From positions 1 through 46,022 of the IMG/VR virus record IMGVR_UViG_3300017706_001457: a stretch of DNA of 46,022 bases; one strand, written 5' to 3'. This DNA comes from a virus. This document shows, piece after piece, positions 7,830-16,851 of the stretch. Made by a program: the position numbers and the translations under genes. Each line of letters begins with the position of its first letter. Within the stretch, counting starts at the first letter, position 1. The notes under the pieces were generated by a model. The model was given only the letters and a program-made list of their open reading frames with translations. It was not told the origin of the DNA and made no database searches.

Positions 7830-8657
7830 TTAAAATGGTAAATCATCATCAGTTGAAGACTTTTTATCATCAAATAATGAATCAAATTTATCTGATTTTG
7901 AAGTTGTGTCTTTTCCTTCAAGTGAATAATTGTTAGATTTTTCTCCATCAAAAGCTACTGCTGGTTCTGAAGAAATTGAACCTTCTTCTTCACCTTCTGG
8001 TTGTAAAAATGATTCTAAATTAGATTTTACTTCATCAAAAGTAAGTCTTTTAAATACATTTTTAGGATCTGGTTGATCATCTAATACTTTAGAAACTAAA
8101 GATGGATCTGTACTAATTGGTGAAGTACTCATTGATGGAGATATAGTTGTTTTATTATAAGGAGTTCCTGTTACTTCAGGTCCTACTGTAGTTAATTTAA
8201 TATCTCTACCTGCTGATGGTTCAGTATAATCACCAACTTCTGAGTCAGCTGCTAAATTTAAAAATGCTTGATAAACTTCTTTACCAAATTGCCATAATTT
8301 AACACCCTGATCTTCTTCACCTCTTACAACTACAGGAGCAAAAATACGAGTTTTAGCATCTAATTTTTTAGCTAAATACCAATTTTCTTTATCTCCACTA
8401 TCACGTAATTGTTTTGTAAATTCTTGAATTGGGTCTTTTTCACCCCAATTCATTGGAGAGGCCATTACTCTTTGACCTATACCATAGTAAAACATCATTT
8501 CTGTAAATGGGAATGATTTATTATATTTGTTAGGAACAATTCTTATTTGTTGTTTACCTATAGATGGCTTCCAAAATAATGATTTTCCGCCTCCTTTATT
8601 TGAGTTTGATTGTGTTTGAAGTGACTCTAACTTCTGTTTGATTTGGTTTAAATCCAT
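7830..8657 (-). CDS. 32: Single-stranded DNA-binding protein (T4 gp32-like)
   Basis: This 275-aa protein has a short N-terminal helix (cooperativity region), a Gly/Lys-rich stretch then LFWKPSIGKQQIRIVPN, which matches the start of the gp32 OB fold, and FAPVVVRGEEDQGVKLWQFGKEVYQAFLNL, matching the gp32 core strands. The C-terminal 80 residues are acidic and serine-rich and end DDDLPF, very like the protein-interaction tip of bacterial SSB. There is no cysteine in the protein, so the zinc site of T4 gp32 is absent; the equivalent loop reads ASPMNWGEKDPIQEF. It is the first gene behind the flavobacterial-type promoter at 8700-8731, at the head of the replication operon. Confidence 0.85.
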   Translation of the reverse strand: MDLNQIKQKLESLQTQSNSNKGGGKSLFWKPSIGKQQIRIVPNKYNKSFPFTEMMFYYGIGQRVMASPMNWGEKDPIQEFTKQLRDSGDKENWYLAKKLDAKTRIFAPVVVRGEEDQGVKLWQFGKEVYQAFLNLAADSEVGDYTEPSAGRDIKLTTVGPEVTGTPYNKTTISPSMSTSPISTDPSLVSKVLDDQPDPKNVFKRLTFDEVKSNLESFLQPEGEEEGSISSEPAVAFDGEKSNNYSLEGKDTTSKSDKFDSLFDDKKSSTDDDLPF

Positions 8658-8699
8658 AATAACTTTTTTATTTTTTTAATAACTGTGATTAATATACGA

Positions 8700-8731
8700 C
8701 AAATTTATAAAACAACCAAACTATAGTTCAA
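8700..8731 (-). promoter_or_regulatory. Putative host-type (flavobacterial) promoter for the replication operon
   Basis: On the coding strand, TTG (8731-8729), a 21-base spacer and TAAATTTG (8707-8700) match the flavobacterial consensus TTG-N17-23-TANNTTTG. It lies 42 bases before the gp32-like gene and overlaps the 3' end of the preceding gene. The late motif is absent here, which fits early or middle expression of SSB through NrdA. Confidence 0.5.
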
Positions 8732-9194
8732 TTATCTTATGAATTTTTGTTTTCAATTGCTTTAACTCATCATGTTGAGTTAAAAGTACTGAATTTTTAT
8801 AATGTTCCCAAGTTATAGGGAACTTAGTATCAACTACACCACCATTTAATTTTTTAATTAGTTCATTTAAAGCATTAATAGTATAAAGTGTATTTGTTTC
8901 TTTTTTTCTATGTACTAGAATAGTATTTTCTGGTAGATCTGATATATTACCTTGATCGATATTATAAGTGCATACATACTCATCATTTGACTTAATATAC
9001 AAAACAAATATCTTATTATACATAATATTATATTTACCTGTAATAGTACTTAGAAGATTTTCTAAATTTTCTAAGGTTGTAAAAGTACAAAATAACTTAT
9101 TATTCAAATCTCCTAAATTTTGGTTAGTAATGTCTGAAAAATCATCCATTGTATACATATTAGAAGTTTTATTTAAAATTGTAATTGTTTCCAT
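8721..9194 (-). CDS. Unknown protein overlapping the polymerase gene
   Basis: This 157-aa protein is not recognised. It is rich in Asn, Thr and Leu, with a predicted alpha/beta pattern (CTFTTLENLENLLSTI, KIFVLYIKSNDEYVCTYNI) and a C-terminal helix HDELKQLKTKIHKIIEL. There is no membrane segment or obvious catalytic motif. Its ATG lies 26 bases inside the end of the polymerase gene, so translation is probably coupled and the two proteins may act together. A polymerase accessory factor, such as a processivity or exonuclease partner, is possible by position only. Confidence 0.6.
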   Translation of the reverse strand: METITILNKTSNMYTMDDFSDITNQNLGDLNNKLFCTFTTLENLENLLSTITGKYNIMYNKIFVLYIKSNDEYVCTYNIDQGNISDLPENTILVHRKKETNTLYTINALNELIKKLNGGVVDTKFPITWEHYKNSVLLTQHDELKQLKTKIHKIIEL

Positions 9195-10428
9195 AGCACG
9201 TTTTTATTTGTAATTTATGTTTACTAAATAATTTTTTTATTTCACCCAAAACACCAACTTCTTCTTTACTAACATCAAATAAAAATGAATCATAAGTGTA
9301 TAAAACCAATTTAGTTTTTTTATTTTTTAATAACTTTATTATTTCCCACAATATATGAACATTCATTGCTGTCTCCAAATTTTGTAGTAAATAATTTAAT
9401 AATTTTTGGGGTTTCATTTCATCTAATTTTTCTTTTACAAATCGATGTTTTGAAATAGGACACTCTACCCAGCCTTTTTCCTTAAACTCTTTCCATAGAT
9501 TATCAGTATATACTTGAACTTTTTTAAAAAATTCTAAATGTTTATATTGATCAAATACTCCTCCATATAGTTGTTTAAATGTTAATTCTTTTGCTTTTTT
9601 ATATTCAACTCCATACATTTCCGCAAAGGCAGTATGAATATCTTTATTACCAAAATCATAACCCACCAACTTAGCCAACAAAGTAGGGTGATAAGCACCA
9701 ATATCAAACTCAATAAAGCTATCATTACGGGGAATAAAACTTTCTCTACTATTGTTTTCTTTATTAAGTGCCGCATAATTTACTCCTTTAAATTTATTAC
9801 TTGGTCTTCCTGTAAGGGTTTTAAAGTTGTATTGCGTGTAGATGTATTCTCCATCGATAGGGTGAAAATGCGATTCAAATTTTTCTCTATTAACTCGTAT
9901 GCCACTTCTTTCAATGGAGTTGAATACCATTGATAATTTATTATTGTAGAATTCATTGATTGGTTCATTTATTTTATCTTTAAGGTTATTATATATTTCT
10001 TCACAATACTCATAATGTTTTACTATAGGTATTATTTTATTTATGTCTTTTTTATTTGGGTGTCTTTTATTAAATATGTTATGTGTTTGTAATAATTCTG
10101 GTATATATGGAGGATTTTGTTGGTTAATGTCAAAGAGGCCTTTTATTGGTAAATAATGTAAAAATTCTTTTTTATCTCGTACATATATGTTATTAAATTT
10201 ACATAACATTGTGTTTATATCCGTTATATTTACATTTAAAGTTTCACTATGGTGCAGTGGCACAATAAAACCTTTAGTTGATTCTAACGGTCTAATATAC
10301 AAAGCACAAATATCATTTTGTGAAGGATGAATTAAATAACTATTTGGAATTATTTCTATAAAAACATTTTTCCAATTAGCGTTTGAAAATTGTTCAAATT
10401 GAACTTTACTTTCAACTAACCAAAACAT
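9169..10428 (-). CDS. Compact family A (PolI-like) DNA polymerase with degenerate exonuclease region
   Basis: This 419-aa protein carries the family A polymerase signature in the right order. A thumb/palm entry SIERSGIRVN (171-180) is followed by TLTGRPSN...N (205-217). Motif A is EFDIGAYHPTLLAKLVG with Asp242, the O-helix/motif B is KKAKELTFKQLYGG (277-290), and LLNYLLQNLETAMN follows (343-356). Motif C is YTYDSFLF with Asp380, where family A normally has HDE. The N-terminal 150 residues have traces of the RNase H-fold proofreading domain (IYVRDKKEFLHYLPIKGLFD) but no DxE metal motif, so proofreading is probably lost. It is much smaller than E. coli PolI (928 aa) or T7 polymerase (704 aa). 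T4-like phages normally use the family B enzyme gp43; whether this phage also has one cannot be seen here. Confidence 0.8.
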   Translation of the reverse strand: MFWLVESKVQFEQFSNANWKNVFIEIIPNSYLIHPSQNDICALYIRPLESTKGFIVPLHHSETLNVNITDINTMLCKFNNIYVRDKKEFLHYLPIKGLFDINQQNPPYIPELLQTHNIFNKRHPNKKDINKIIPIVKHYEYCEEIYNNLKDKINEPINEFYNNKLSMVFNSIERSGIRVNREKFESHFHPIDGEYIYTQYNFKTLTGRPSNKFKGVNYAALNKENNSRESFIPRNDSFIEFDIGAYHPTLLAKLVGYDFGNKDIHTAFAEMYGVEYKKAKELTFKQLYGGVFDQYKHLEFFKKVQVYTDNLWKEFKEKGWVECPISKHRFVKEKLDEMKPQKLLNYLLQNLETAMNVHILWEIIKLLKNKKTKLVLYTYDSFLFDVSKEEVGVLGEIKKLFSKHKLQIKTCYGNNYNFK

Positions 10429-10460
10429 AACTTTTTGTTTGTAATATATAAAAGTTTTAT

Positions 10461-11354
10461 TTAATATCCACCTCCAGTTGAAGAACGAATAGATCTATAT
10501 TCTATATTTTGTGTTTCCCCTGTTGTAATTACATTACTTTGATTTAAAGAATCAACTATTTCTCCTTTGTAAAATTTTCTATAAAACAATTTATTATGTC
10601 CTACTGCAGTATGAAAGGCACCTACCATAGGTCCTTGAGTTTCATGGATATGATAAAAACCTTTATAATCCTCTCCATCCATAGTTATTAGTAATCCTCC
10701 CTCAGTATATAAATTTTCTTCTTTAGTATATAAATAATATTGTAAATAATTTTGTTCTAAATAAATATCTAATCCTTTTCTTTTAATTTCTTTTTCTTTT
10801 ACAGCAATCATTCCTCTATTTGCCTTAAAAACATTTTCTATATTTCCTTTTATAGTCCACGTAAGGGTAAAAGGAAGATAACTTTCCCATGTCCAAACTG
10901 GGTTTTGAGATTTTATCTCATTATATATTTCTAAGGAAGTTTCTTTATAAATTTGTTCATTAATTTTAACTACAAAATATCTTTTATAGTAATAATTTTT
11001 ATAATCTTCAGGGGTTGGAAATGTTAATATTGTTGGGGGTATTGATTTTATTAAATTATAATTAGTATTTTGTAATATTCCATATCTTCTAAGATCTCTA
11101 CCTTCTGATCCATTCCATAAATCATTATATTCTGAAGTTTGAGGTACTACCCCTGAAGTGTTTGCAGACTCAATAACTGTATATTGGTATATTTCTTCAT
11201 TTGGTGGGTTGTTGGGATTTTTACCTGTGTATGCTTTACCATTAGATAATAAATAATAATATCCTGTGTAAGGGGAATTATCCTTAACATATGACCATTC
11301 TCCTCCTGGAGTAAATTGGTTTTCTTTTATTTGGGATTTAGGAATATATACCAT
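10461..11354 (-). CDS. Putative baseplate or tail structural protein
   Basis: This 297-aa protein starts two bases after the stop of the baseplate hub gene and is the last member of the tail/baseplate block. The N-terminus has TGYYYLLSNGKAYTGKNPNNPP, and the C-terminal part contains DYKGFYHIHETQGPMVGAFH, a Gly-Tyr-His-rich motif that I associate with structural proteins near the baseplate genes of marine T4-like phages. No enzymatic motif is clear. The glycine-rich C-terminus (SSTGGGY) ends the protein. A virion role is inferred from position and style, not from a named family. Confidence 0.55.
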   Translation of the reverse strand: MVYIPKSQIKENQFTPGGEWSYVKDNSPYTGYYYLLSNGKAYTGKNPNNPPNEEIYQYTVIESANTSGVVPQTSEYNDLWNGSEGRDLRRYGILQNTNYNLIKSIPPTILTFPTPEDYKNYYYKRYFVVKINEQIYKETSLEIYNEIKSQNPVWTWESYLPFTLTWTIKGNIENVFKANRGMIAVKEKEIKRKGLDIYLEQNYLQYYLYTKEENLYTEGGLLITMDGEDYKGFYHIHETQGPMVGAFHTAVGHNKLFYRKFYKGEIVDSLNQSNVITTGETQNIEYRSIRSSTGGGY

Positions 11355-11356
11355 AA

Positions 11357-14300
11357 TTAATCATATACACTAGTAGGGACACTATCTACTAATTCAGGGG
11401 TTGATTTATAATAAGCTTGTAGTCTTAATCTTAATTCTTGATTCATATCTAATTCATTTCTACCTCCCCAGAATAAATCTTCTTGTTTAGCTATACCTGC
11501 AATATTTGCCCCTAAACCTGGGTTGTTATTTCTTAACACAACAAAATATTTTCTTGGATTTTTAATTAATCCTGTATCAGTTAATGATAATTTTTTCTTT
11601 TTTACTGTATTTCCAACATTACCACCAATTATTTCAGCAAAGTTCTGATTAAAACCTGGTGATGTAGTAGAATAAGTTTGAGTTAAAGGATCATATACTT
11701 GACTTCCACCAACTGTTGTTACTATATCCCCATGAGAACTACCTTCCCATATTGATGAATTATATGTTAAAGTATTTTTATTTCTATTTTTTACTACTAT
11801 ATCTCCTACTTGTAAAGGTGTAAACTTAGGATCAAATACTCTCCATCCTTGAAAACCATCTCTTATTTTTTGTGAATAAATAGTATGAGCAGAAGAATTA
11901 GGGAATGAAACTCCTGCATTTTCTACTGTCCAACTAATAAAAGCTGCACTCCATGCTACTTCATTTACCCATTCTTCCCATTCACTTCCATTAGGTTCTT
12001 CAACTTCATCTAATTTTTTCTTTGTTGGGCTTGGTACTGGGTCTGCTACTATAGATCCACTTATTGTAGTTTCTATAAATCTAGGTACTGATAAAGTATC
12101 AATTACAGTTGACCATTTTTGAACATCAACACTGTGATTAACACCAAGTAATTCAATATCAACACTATCTTTAGCATAAGATGGTGGAAGTACATCATCT
12201 GTTATTCTAAACTTTTCAAATAATTTCATTCCTGATAGTCCTTCCATTTCTAAATTCAAATTAAAAGGTAAAAAGAAAGGGGGAGGAACTAAGTCTTTTT
12301 GAGTTAATATTCCATGTACTAATTGAATGTAACTTGTATAATTTTCTGTAAGATCACTTATAACTTGTGGTGTAAAATTATAATATATATCATTACTACT
12401 ACCTGCACCATATTGTCCTTCTTTAAAATACATACTTCCTATTGGAGAAACTTTATTTCCACTAGCTGGGTAGTATAATTTTTCTTCTTTTAATGTAACT
12501 GCTTCTTTGATTGCATTTGATCCAGTAGTCTGAGTGTTTGTATTAAGTGTGCTTTCATCTAATTTATCAGGAATAATTCTATCTACTAATCCTTTATTAT
12601 AATTTGAAAAAGATAAAGAATTACCCATAAGATTATTTCCTGATGACTGGGCCCCAATTACTACTTGGGTAGCAAAATCTTCTGGTATTTCAGAATCTAA
12701 CCCAACGTTAGTAATAAAAGAACCTTCATCTTTTTTTACTCCAAAAATATTAAATTTTGAAAATGAAGTTATATTTTCTTTAACTAATCCTGGTTTTGGA
12801 GCTAAATCATATATTTTTATAACACCTTCATATTCATCATAAGAAACAAAAAAATCATTAAGAGAACCCATAGACTCATTTATTCCTTTTAATATGTTTT
12901 TTACATAAGGTAAAACAGGTCTAGCTCCATCACTATTTTTAGGTACTTTAGAAATAGCTTCTGATGCAAATCTTAAGTTTATTAAAACATTACCTAATCT
13001 TCCTACAAAAGGATTATTTTCTACAATAAAATTCTGAGTTGTTGTTAAGTAATTATTTAGTGGGGAATCTATAGGTAAATCAGAAGTATCAAAATTAAGC
13101 ACATCTTTAAAACCCATTACATTATGTGCTACTAAACATTTGTTTGGATCAGTAGAAATATGAGGAGGTATAATTAACATATAATTTTCATCATTTCTTA
13201 AATTAAAATAACTAAAATCAAATTTTATTAATGGAGTTCCTCCTTCACCTTTTTTAGAAAATAAATTACAATTATCCTCAATAACTTTTAATAAAACGCC
13301 AAATTTTATATATACACTTTTGCTAGCTTGAATAGTAGTAGAACCATCTACCTGTGCATTTCTTTTTCCAACAAAAGTATTATCTAAAATAAAAGCACCA
13401 TCTTTAATCCCAAATGCATCTTTAAATGCTCCTCCTTCTGTTACACTTTCATTTTGTAAAAGTTGAGATAATTCATAAAATTTTTTATTTAATTTAGTAT
13501 CATCTTTATTTGATAATATAGGATCACTATTATCATTTTCAATTGCTTGTGACTTTTGTCTTTCATTTAACGCTTCATGTTCTGTTTTTAAAAAATTTCT
13601 AATTTCAGAAATCGGTGATGCTGATGTAAGCCCACTATTCCAATTTTCTAATTTTCTTGTAAAACTTCTTTTTTGAAATCTGCTTAAATCATTTATTGTA
13701 TCATTTTTTATTGCCCTTGAAATAATATACCCAAAAAATTTAACAACAAATACATCATAAGGAGTTAATTTTGTTGTAACTGCATTTTTTCCTTTATTAT
13801 CTTTAATAGGATCAGTTACATTTAATTTTAGTGAATTTAAAACATCACCCATACCAACTAAAGTAATTTCACAATTATAAGAACCATCTGTACTAAAAGA
13901 CCATTTAAAATTAGTTATTTTACCATAACAAGCTTCATAATTACCAAAATATTTTGCCCTTTCTTCTGCTATAAGTTGAAACATTTGATACTGATTTTTA
14001 TCTCCCTCAAAACTACCAGGTTTTAAAAGAAAACTTAGAGGGGAAGATTTAAAACTATCTTGCTCTTCTAAATCTCCAGTATTGTTAAGAAATACAGACC
14101 AACCAAATTCTAATAAAAGAGAATATCCTGGTCTTAAGTATAATGCATCTAATAATGCAAATTGGGTTTTACTATAACATTTTACACTAATTACTGCCTT
14201 ACTTAAAGCACCATTATTATAATATGTAGTTTGAGCTTTTTCAATACCAGGCATAGGAACAAAACCTCTTTCGCTTACACCCCCCCAACCATAAGCTCCA

Positions 14301-14638
14301 TTAAATAAATCATTATTATAATTTAATCCTTTTTGTAATTTAATTTTATCTTCATTTAAAGTAATAGTTCCACCTTGAAGAATAAATTTTTTAGCTAACT
14401 CATCTTTTGTTATTATACTTTTATCAATACCTAAATCAATTAATCTACTTAAAACACTACCATCACCTTCCTCTCCTGTTAAATCAACAGAACTTGCTAA
14501 TCTTAACCAAGGAGTTTTAGTTGTATAATATTTTAAATTTTCAGTACTAATATTACTTCTTTGTCCTAAAGATTTTTGTCTTATTTCTATTTGTTTTTTT
14601 ACAAAATCTTCAAAAGGACTTCCTATTATATTCCCCAT
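11357..14638 (-). CDS. Large baseplate hub protein with C-terminal DUF2272 (putative wall-degrading) domain
   Basis: This 1093-aa protein starts MGNIIGSPFEDFVKKQIEIRQ and has a long structural region (about 1-870) with the segment KAVISVKCYSKTQFALLDAL and LRPGYSLLLEFGW, found in baseplate hub-type proteins of marine T4-like phages. From about residue 888 a separate domain begins: WSAAFISWTVENAG, SSAH, PLQVGDIVV, SHGDIVTTV, then EIIGGNVGNTVKKKKLSL. This series matches DUF2272 (Pfam), an NlpC/CHAP-like fold often tied to cell-wall hydrolysis. The fusion recalls T4 gp5, a hub protein carrying lysozyme, with a different catalytic domain. It starts 4 bases after the gp53-like gene. The hub assignment is moderate; the DUF2272 match is strong. 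Confidence 0.75.
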   Translation of the reverse strand: MGNIIGSPFEDFVKKQIEIRQKSLGQRSNISTENLKYYTTKTPWLRLASSVDLTGEEGDGSVLSRLIDLGIDKSIITKDELAKKFILQGGTITLNEDKIKLQKGLNYNNDLFNGAYGWGGVSERGFVPMPGIEKAQTTYYNNGALSKAVISVKCYSKTQFALLDALYLRPGYSLLLEFGWSVFLNNTGDLEEQDSFKSSPLSFLLKPGSFEGDKNQYQMFQLIAEERAKYFGNYEACYGKITNFKWSFSTDGSYNCEITLVGMGDVLNSLKLNVTDPIKDNKGKNAVTTKLTPYDVFVVKFFGYIISRAIKNDTINDLSRFQKRSFTRKLENWNSGLTSASPISEIRNFLKTEHEALNERQKSQAIENDNSDPILSNKDDTKLNKKFYELSQLLQNESVTEGGAFKDAFGIKDGAFILDNTFVGKRNAQVDGSTTIQASKSVYIKFGVLLKVIEDNCNLFSKKGEGGTPLIKFDFSYFNLRNDENYMLIIPPHISTDPNKCLVAHNVMGFKDVLNFDTSDLPIDSPLNNYLTTTQNFIVENNPFVGRLGNVLINLRFASEAISKVPKNSDGARPVLPYVKNILKGINESMGSLNDFFVSYDEYEGVIKIYDLAPKPGLVKENITSFSKFNIFGVKKDEGSFITNVGLDSEIPEDFATQVVIGAQSSGNNLMGNSLSFSNYNKGLVDRIIPDKLDESTLNTNTQTTGSNAIKEAVTLKEEKLYYPASGNKVSPIGSMYFKEGQYGAGSSNDIYYNFTPQVISDLTENYTSYIQLVHGILTQKDLVPPPFFLPFNLNLEMEGLSGMKLFEKFRITDDVLPPSYAKDSVDIELLGVNHSVDVQKWSTVIDTLSVPRFIETTISGSIVADPVPSPTKKKLDEVEEPNGSEWEEWVNEVAWSAAFISWTVENAGVSFPNSSAHTIYSQKIRDGFQGWRVFDPKFTPLQVGDIVVKNRNKNTLTYNSSIWEGSSHGDIVTTVGGSQVYDPLTQTYSTTSPGFNQNFAEIIGGNVGNTVKKKKLSLTDTGLIKNPRKYFVVLRNNNPGLGANIAGIAKQEDLFWGGRNELDMNQELRLRLQAYYKSTPELVDSVPTSVYD

Positions 14639-14642
14639 AACC

Positions 14643-14969
14643 TTACCTATTTAATTCATTATAACTATCTATTATAGAAGAAATATCTTGTGGTATTCTA
14701 ATTTGTGAACCAACTGGAATAAATAAAGAATCAAAAGGAATAATATTTGGATTTGCAATCGCTATAATCCAATATAATGTTACATCACCATAAAATTGAT
14801 ATGCTAAAGTTTCTAATCTATCACCAAATTCTGATATAGCGTATATATCGTCTTCACTTAAAGGTACTAATGGGTATCTTGAAGTGTTATAATACCTTAA
14901 TCCCCTATTTCTAAGATTATTATTTATAGTTCTAAATGTTTTATTTTCTGAATATCTATTCATCTTCAC
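14643..14969 (-). CDS. 53: Baseplate wedge protein, gp53-like (LysM-type fold)
   Basis: This 108-aa protein contains the gp53/LysM-like signature DIYAISEFGDRLETLAYQF followed by YGDVTLYWIIAIANPNI and then a LFIPVGSQIRIP ending. In T4, gp53 joins baseplate wedges to each other. T4 gp53 is longer (196 aa), so this is a compact version with the conserved core. Its start overlaps the end of the 627-aa baseplate gene by 14 bases, pointing to coupled translation. A start at the second Met (third codon) is equally possible. Confidence 0.7.
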   Translation of the reverse strand: MKMNRYSENKTFRTINNNLRNRGLRYYNTSRYPLVPLSEDDIYAISEFGDRLETLAYQFYGDVTLYWIIAIANPNIIPFDSLFIPVGSQIRIPQDISSIIDSYNELNR

Positions 14970-16839
14970 TATTTTTATTTGGTTGGAAATATTGACCTAC
15001 ACCATAATCTCCAGCATAACCACTACTATAACCAGTATTTAAACTAATAAATCTTTGTTGTCCCATTCTTTTTAATTCTCCATCTTCATAACCTAATGTT
15101 TGTCGTGAAGGTAAGAAATCTTCTATTGGAGTAAACGCTAAGCTAACCTCTATTCTATGAGGTAATTCTTTAACTGATTTATCTGACTTACCATTTTCAT
15201 CAATTGCTATTTCCCATGTAGTATCATCTGGTATAGTATACGTTAATGAAGTTAATACTCCAGGTACTTCATATAAATAACCTCCTACTGTCATTCTTAC
15301 CATATTTCCTCTCATAAACCCTGCTGATGTATAATCTGGAGCTAATGATGAAGCTAAAAAATTTAATTTAGTAAACATAGGTATTAATTCTGCTTTTGAA
15401 GTAGCCATTACAGTAAAACCCATTTGTATGTCTCTAGTAAATCCACTATAGCTTTTAAATTTATTACCTCTACCTACATATTGAACATCACTCCAAGCAG
15501 CTGCAAAATTATCTGTAAAACCATTTATATATGCTCTAAAATGTACATAATCTGCTTTATTTCCTGTACTAACACCATTTTTAACAACTGCTATTCTAAA
15601 TTTTACTAAATCATTTATTGGTAAAGTATGATCTCCCCCAGGACCAGATTCATAAATTTTTAATGCTGTTAATTTATCTAAAGCCTTCATTTCAAATGCA
15701 TCAATTCCATAATTAAATACATTTCGTGTTTCTGTACTTCCACTAACAGCATAAGTAACATGTCTTCCTGGATCTCCTAATCCTACTCTTAATGCTTTAT
15801 TTGCCCTTTGATAATCTGGTGCCTTATGAATTATTTTTGATTGTTCAAATGTTCCTTCAAGTGCTTGTTCAATTACAAAATTACTAAAACTTCTAGGGTA
15901 TGCTCCTCCTTGTTTAAAATATTTATTATTTTTTTGATAATTAGCTAACTCTCCACCTACTAATAGAGGAGTAACACCTCCAGAAGATTTATCTGCTCCA
16001 TTATAAAGACCATCATCTAATACTAAGTTTTTAAAATTTCTTATAGCATTATAGGTAGGTTGTTCCCTAAATATATAAGTTTTACCTATACCTAATATTG
16101 AACCAGGTCCTCCTGAGTATTCCATTAATACAGGATTATCACGAAATCTAGTATTATATTTAAAACCTCCACCTAAATCAGTTGTTGTAAAAGTATTATT
16201 AAAACTATCCTCTTCACTAATTTCATCAACATTATTACCTACATAATCAGAAATAGCAACTAATCTATTTATAGTTTTATCTTGACTGTTTTGTACTACT
16301 ACAGAATAAGGATTTAATGCTCCTGCTCCACCTTGTGCATTTCTATTTGCACCCGCAGGACCACCTAATGAACCTACTGGATTTAAACCATTTTTATTTA
16401 AATGTATACCTGCCCATCCTAAACCTGCATCAAGTAAAGTACCTATAGGTAAATAAGCACCTTGATTCATAGCTCCACCAAAATAACCTAACCCATAAGA
16501 AGCTTGAGTTTTTACACTTGCTTTTGATAGTAAATTTTGTTTTAAAGTAAAAAATAAACCTCTAGGAGATTTAATATCTACAAACATTTGAGCTAATCTA
16601 CTTATATCTTGAATAGCTTTAACTGGTGCTAAAAACCCATCTCTTAGTATAAAATCAGGACCTGATTGAAGAGGCATACCATCTCTTAAATATCCTGTTC
16701 CCTCTGGAATGTCTTTTACTATGTAAGGTTGATTACTTGTACCTGAAGCAGGTCTATCTCCCCCAAACTGTAAACTTTTTAAGTTTGTTTTAAGATTAAT
16801 TAGACGACCCCTAGTATCAGGTGTAAGTGTATTAGACAT
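14956..16839 (-). CDS. Baseplate / tail-tube-cap protein (possible gp48/gp54 analogue)
   Basis: This 627-aa structural protein begins MSNTLTPDTRGRLINLKTNLKSLQF. The first 250 residues are Gly/Asn-rich and include a low-complexity GGAMNQGAYLPIGTLLDAG stretch. The C-terminal third (about 440-600) carries SDVQYVGRGNKFKSYSGFTR, then a helix MATSKAELIPMFTKLNFLAS, then strands VRMTVGGYLYEVPGVLTSL and PHRIEVSLAFTPI; this arrangement looks like the tube-like domain of tail-tube-initiating baseplate proteins. It sits after the tape measure gene, where T4 has gp48 and gp54. That assignment rests on position and fold impression. Confidence 0.55.
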   Translation of the reverse strand: MSNTLTPDTRGRLINLKTNLKSLQFGGDRPASGTSNQPYIVKDIPEGTGYLRDGMPLQSGPDFILRDGFLAPVKAIQDISRLAQMFVDIKSPRGLFFTLKQNLLSKASVKTQASYGLGYFGGAMNQGAYLPIGTLLDAGLGWAGIHLNKNGLNPVGSLGGPAGANRNAQGGAGALNPYSVVVQNSQDKTINRLVAISDYVGNNVDEISEEDSFNNTFTTTDLGGGFKYNTRFRDNPVLMEYSGGPGSILGIGKTYIFREQPTYNAIRNFKNLVLDDGLYNGADKSSGGVTPLLVGGELANYQKNNKYFKQGGAYPRSFSNFVIEQALEGTFEQSKIIHKAPDYQRANKALRVGLGDPGRHVTYAVSGSTETRNVFNYGIDAFEMKALDKLTALKIYESGPGGDHTLPINDLVKFRIAVVKNGVSTGNKADYVHFRAYINGFTDNFAAAWSDVQYVGRGNKFKSYSGFTRDIQMGFTVMATSKAELIPMFTKLNFLASSLAPDYTSAGFMRGNMVRMTVGGYLYEVPGVLTSLTYTIPDDTTWEIAIDENGKSDKSVKELPHRIEVSLAFTPIEDFLPSRQTLGYEDGELKRMGQQRFISLNTGYSSGYAGDYGVGQYFQPNKNSEDE

Positions 16840-16851
16840 AGTTTAGTTATT

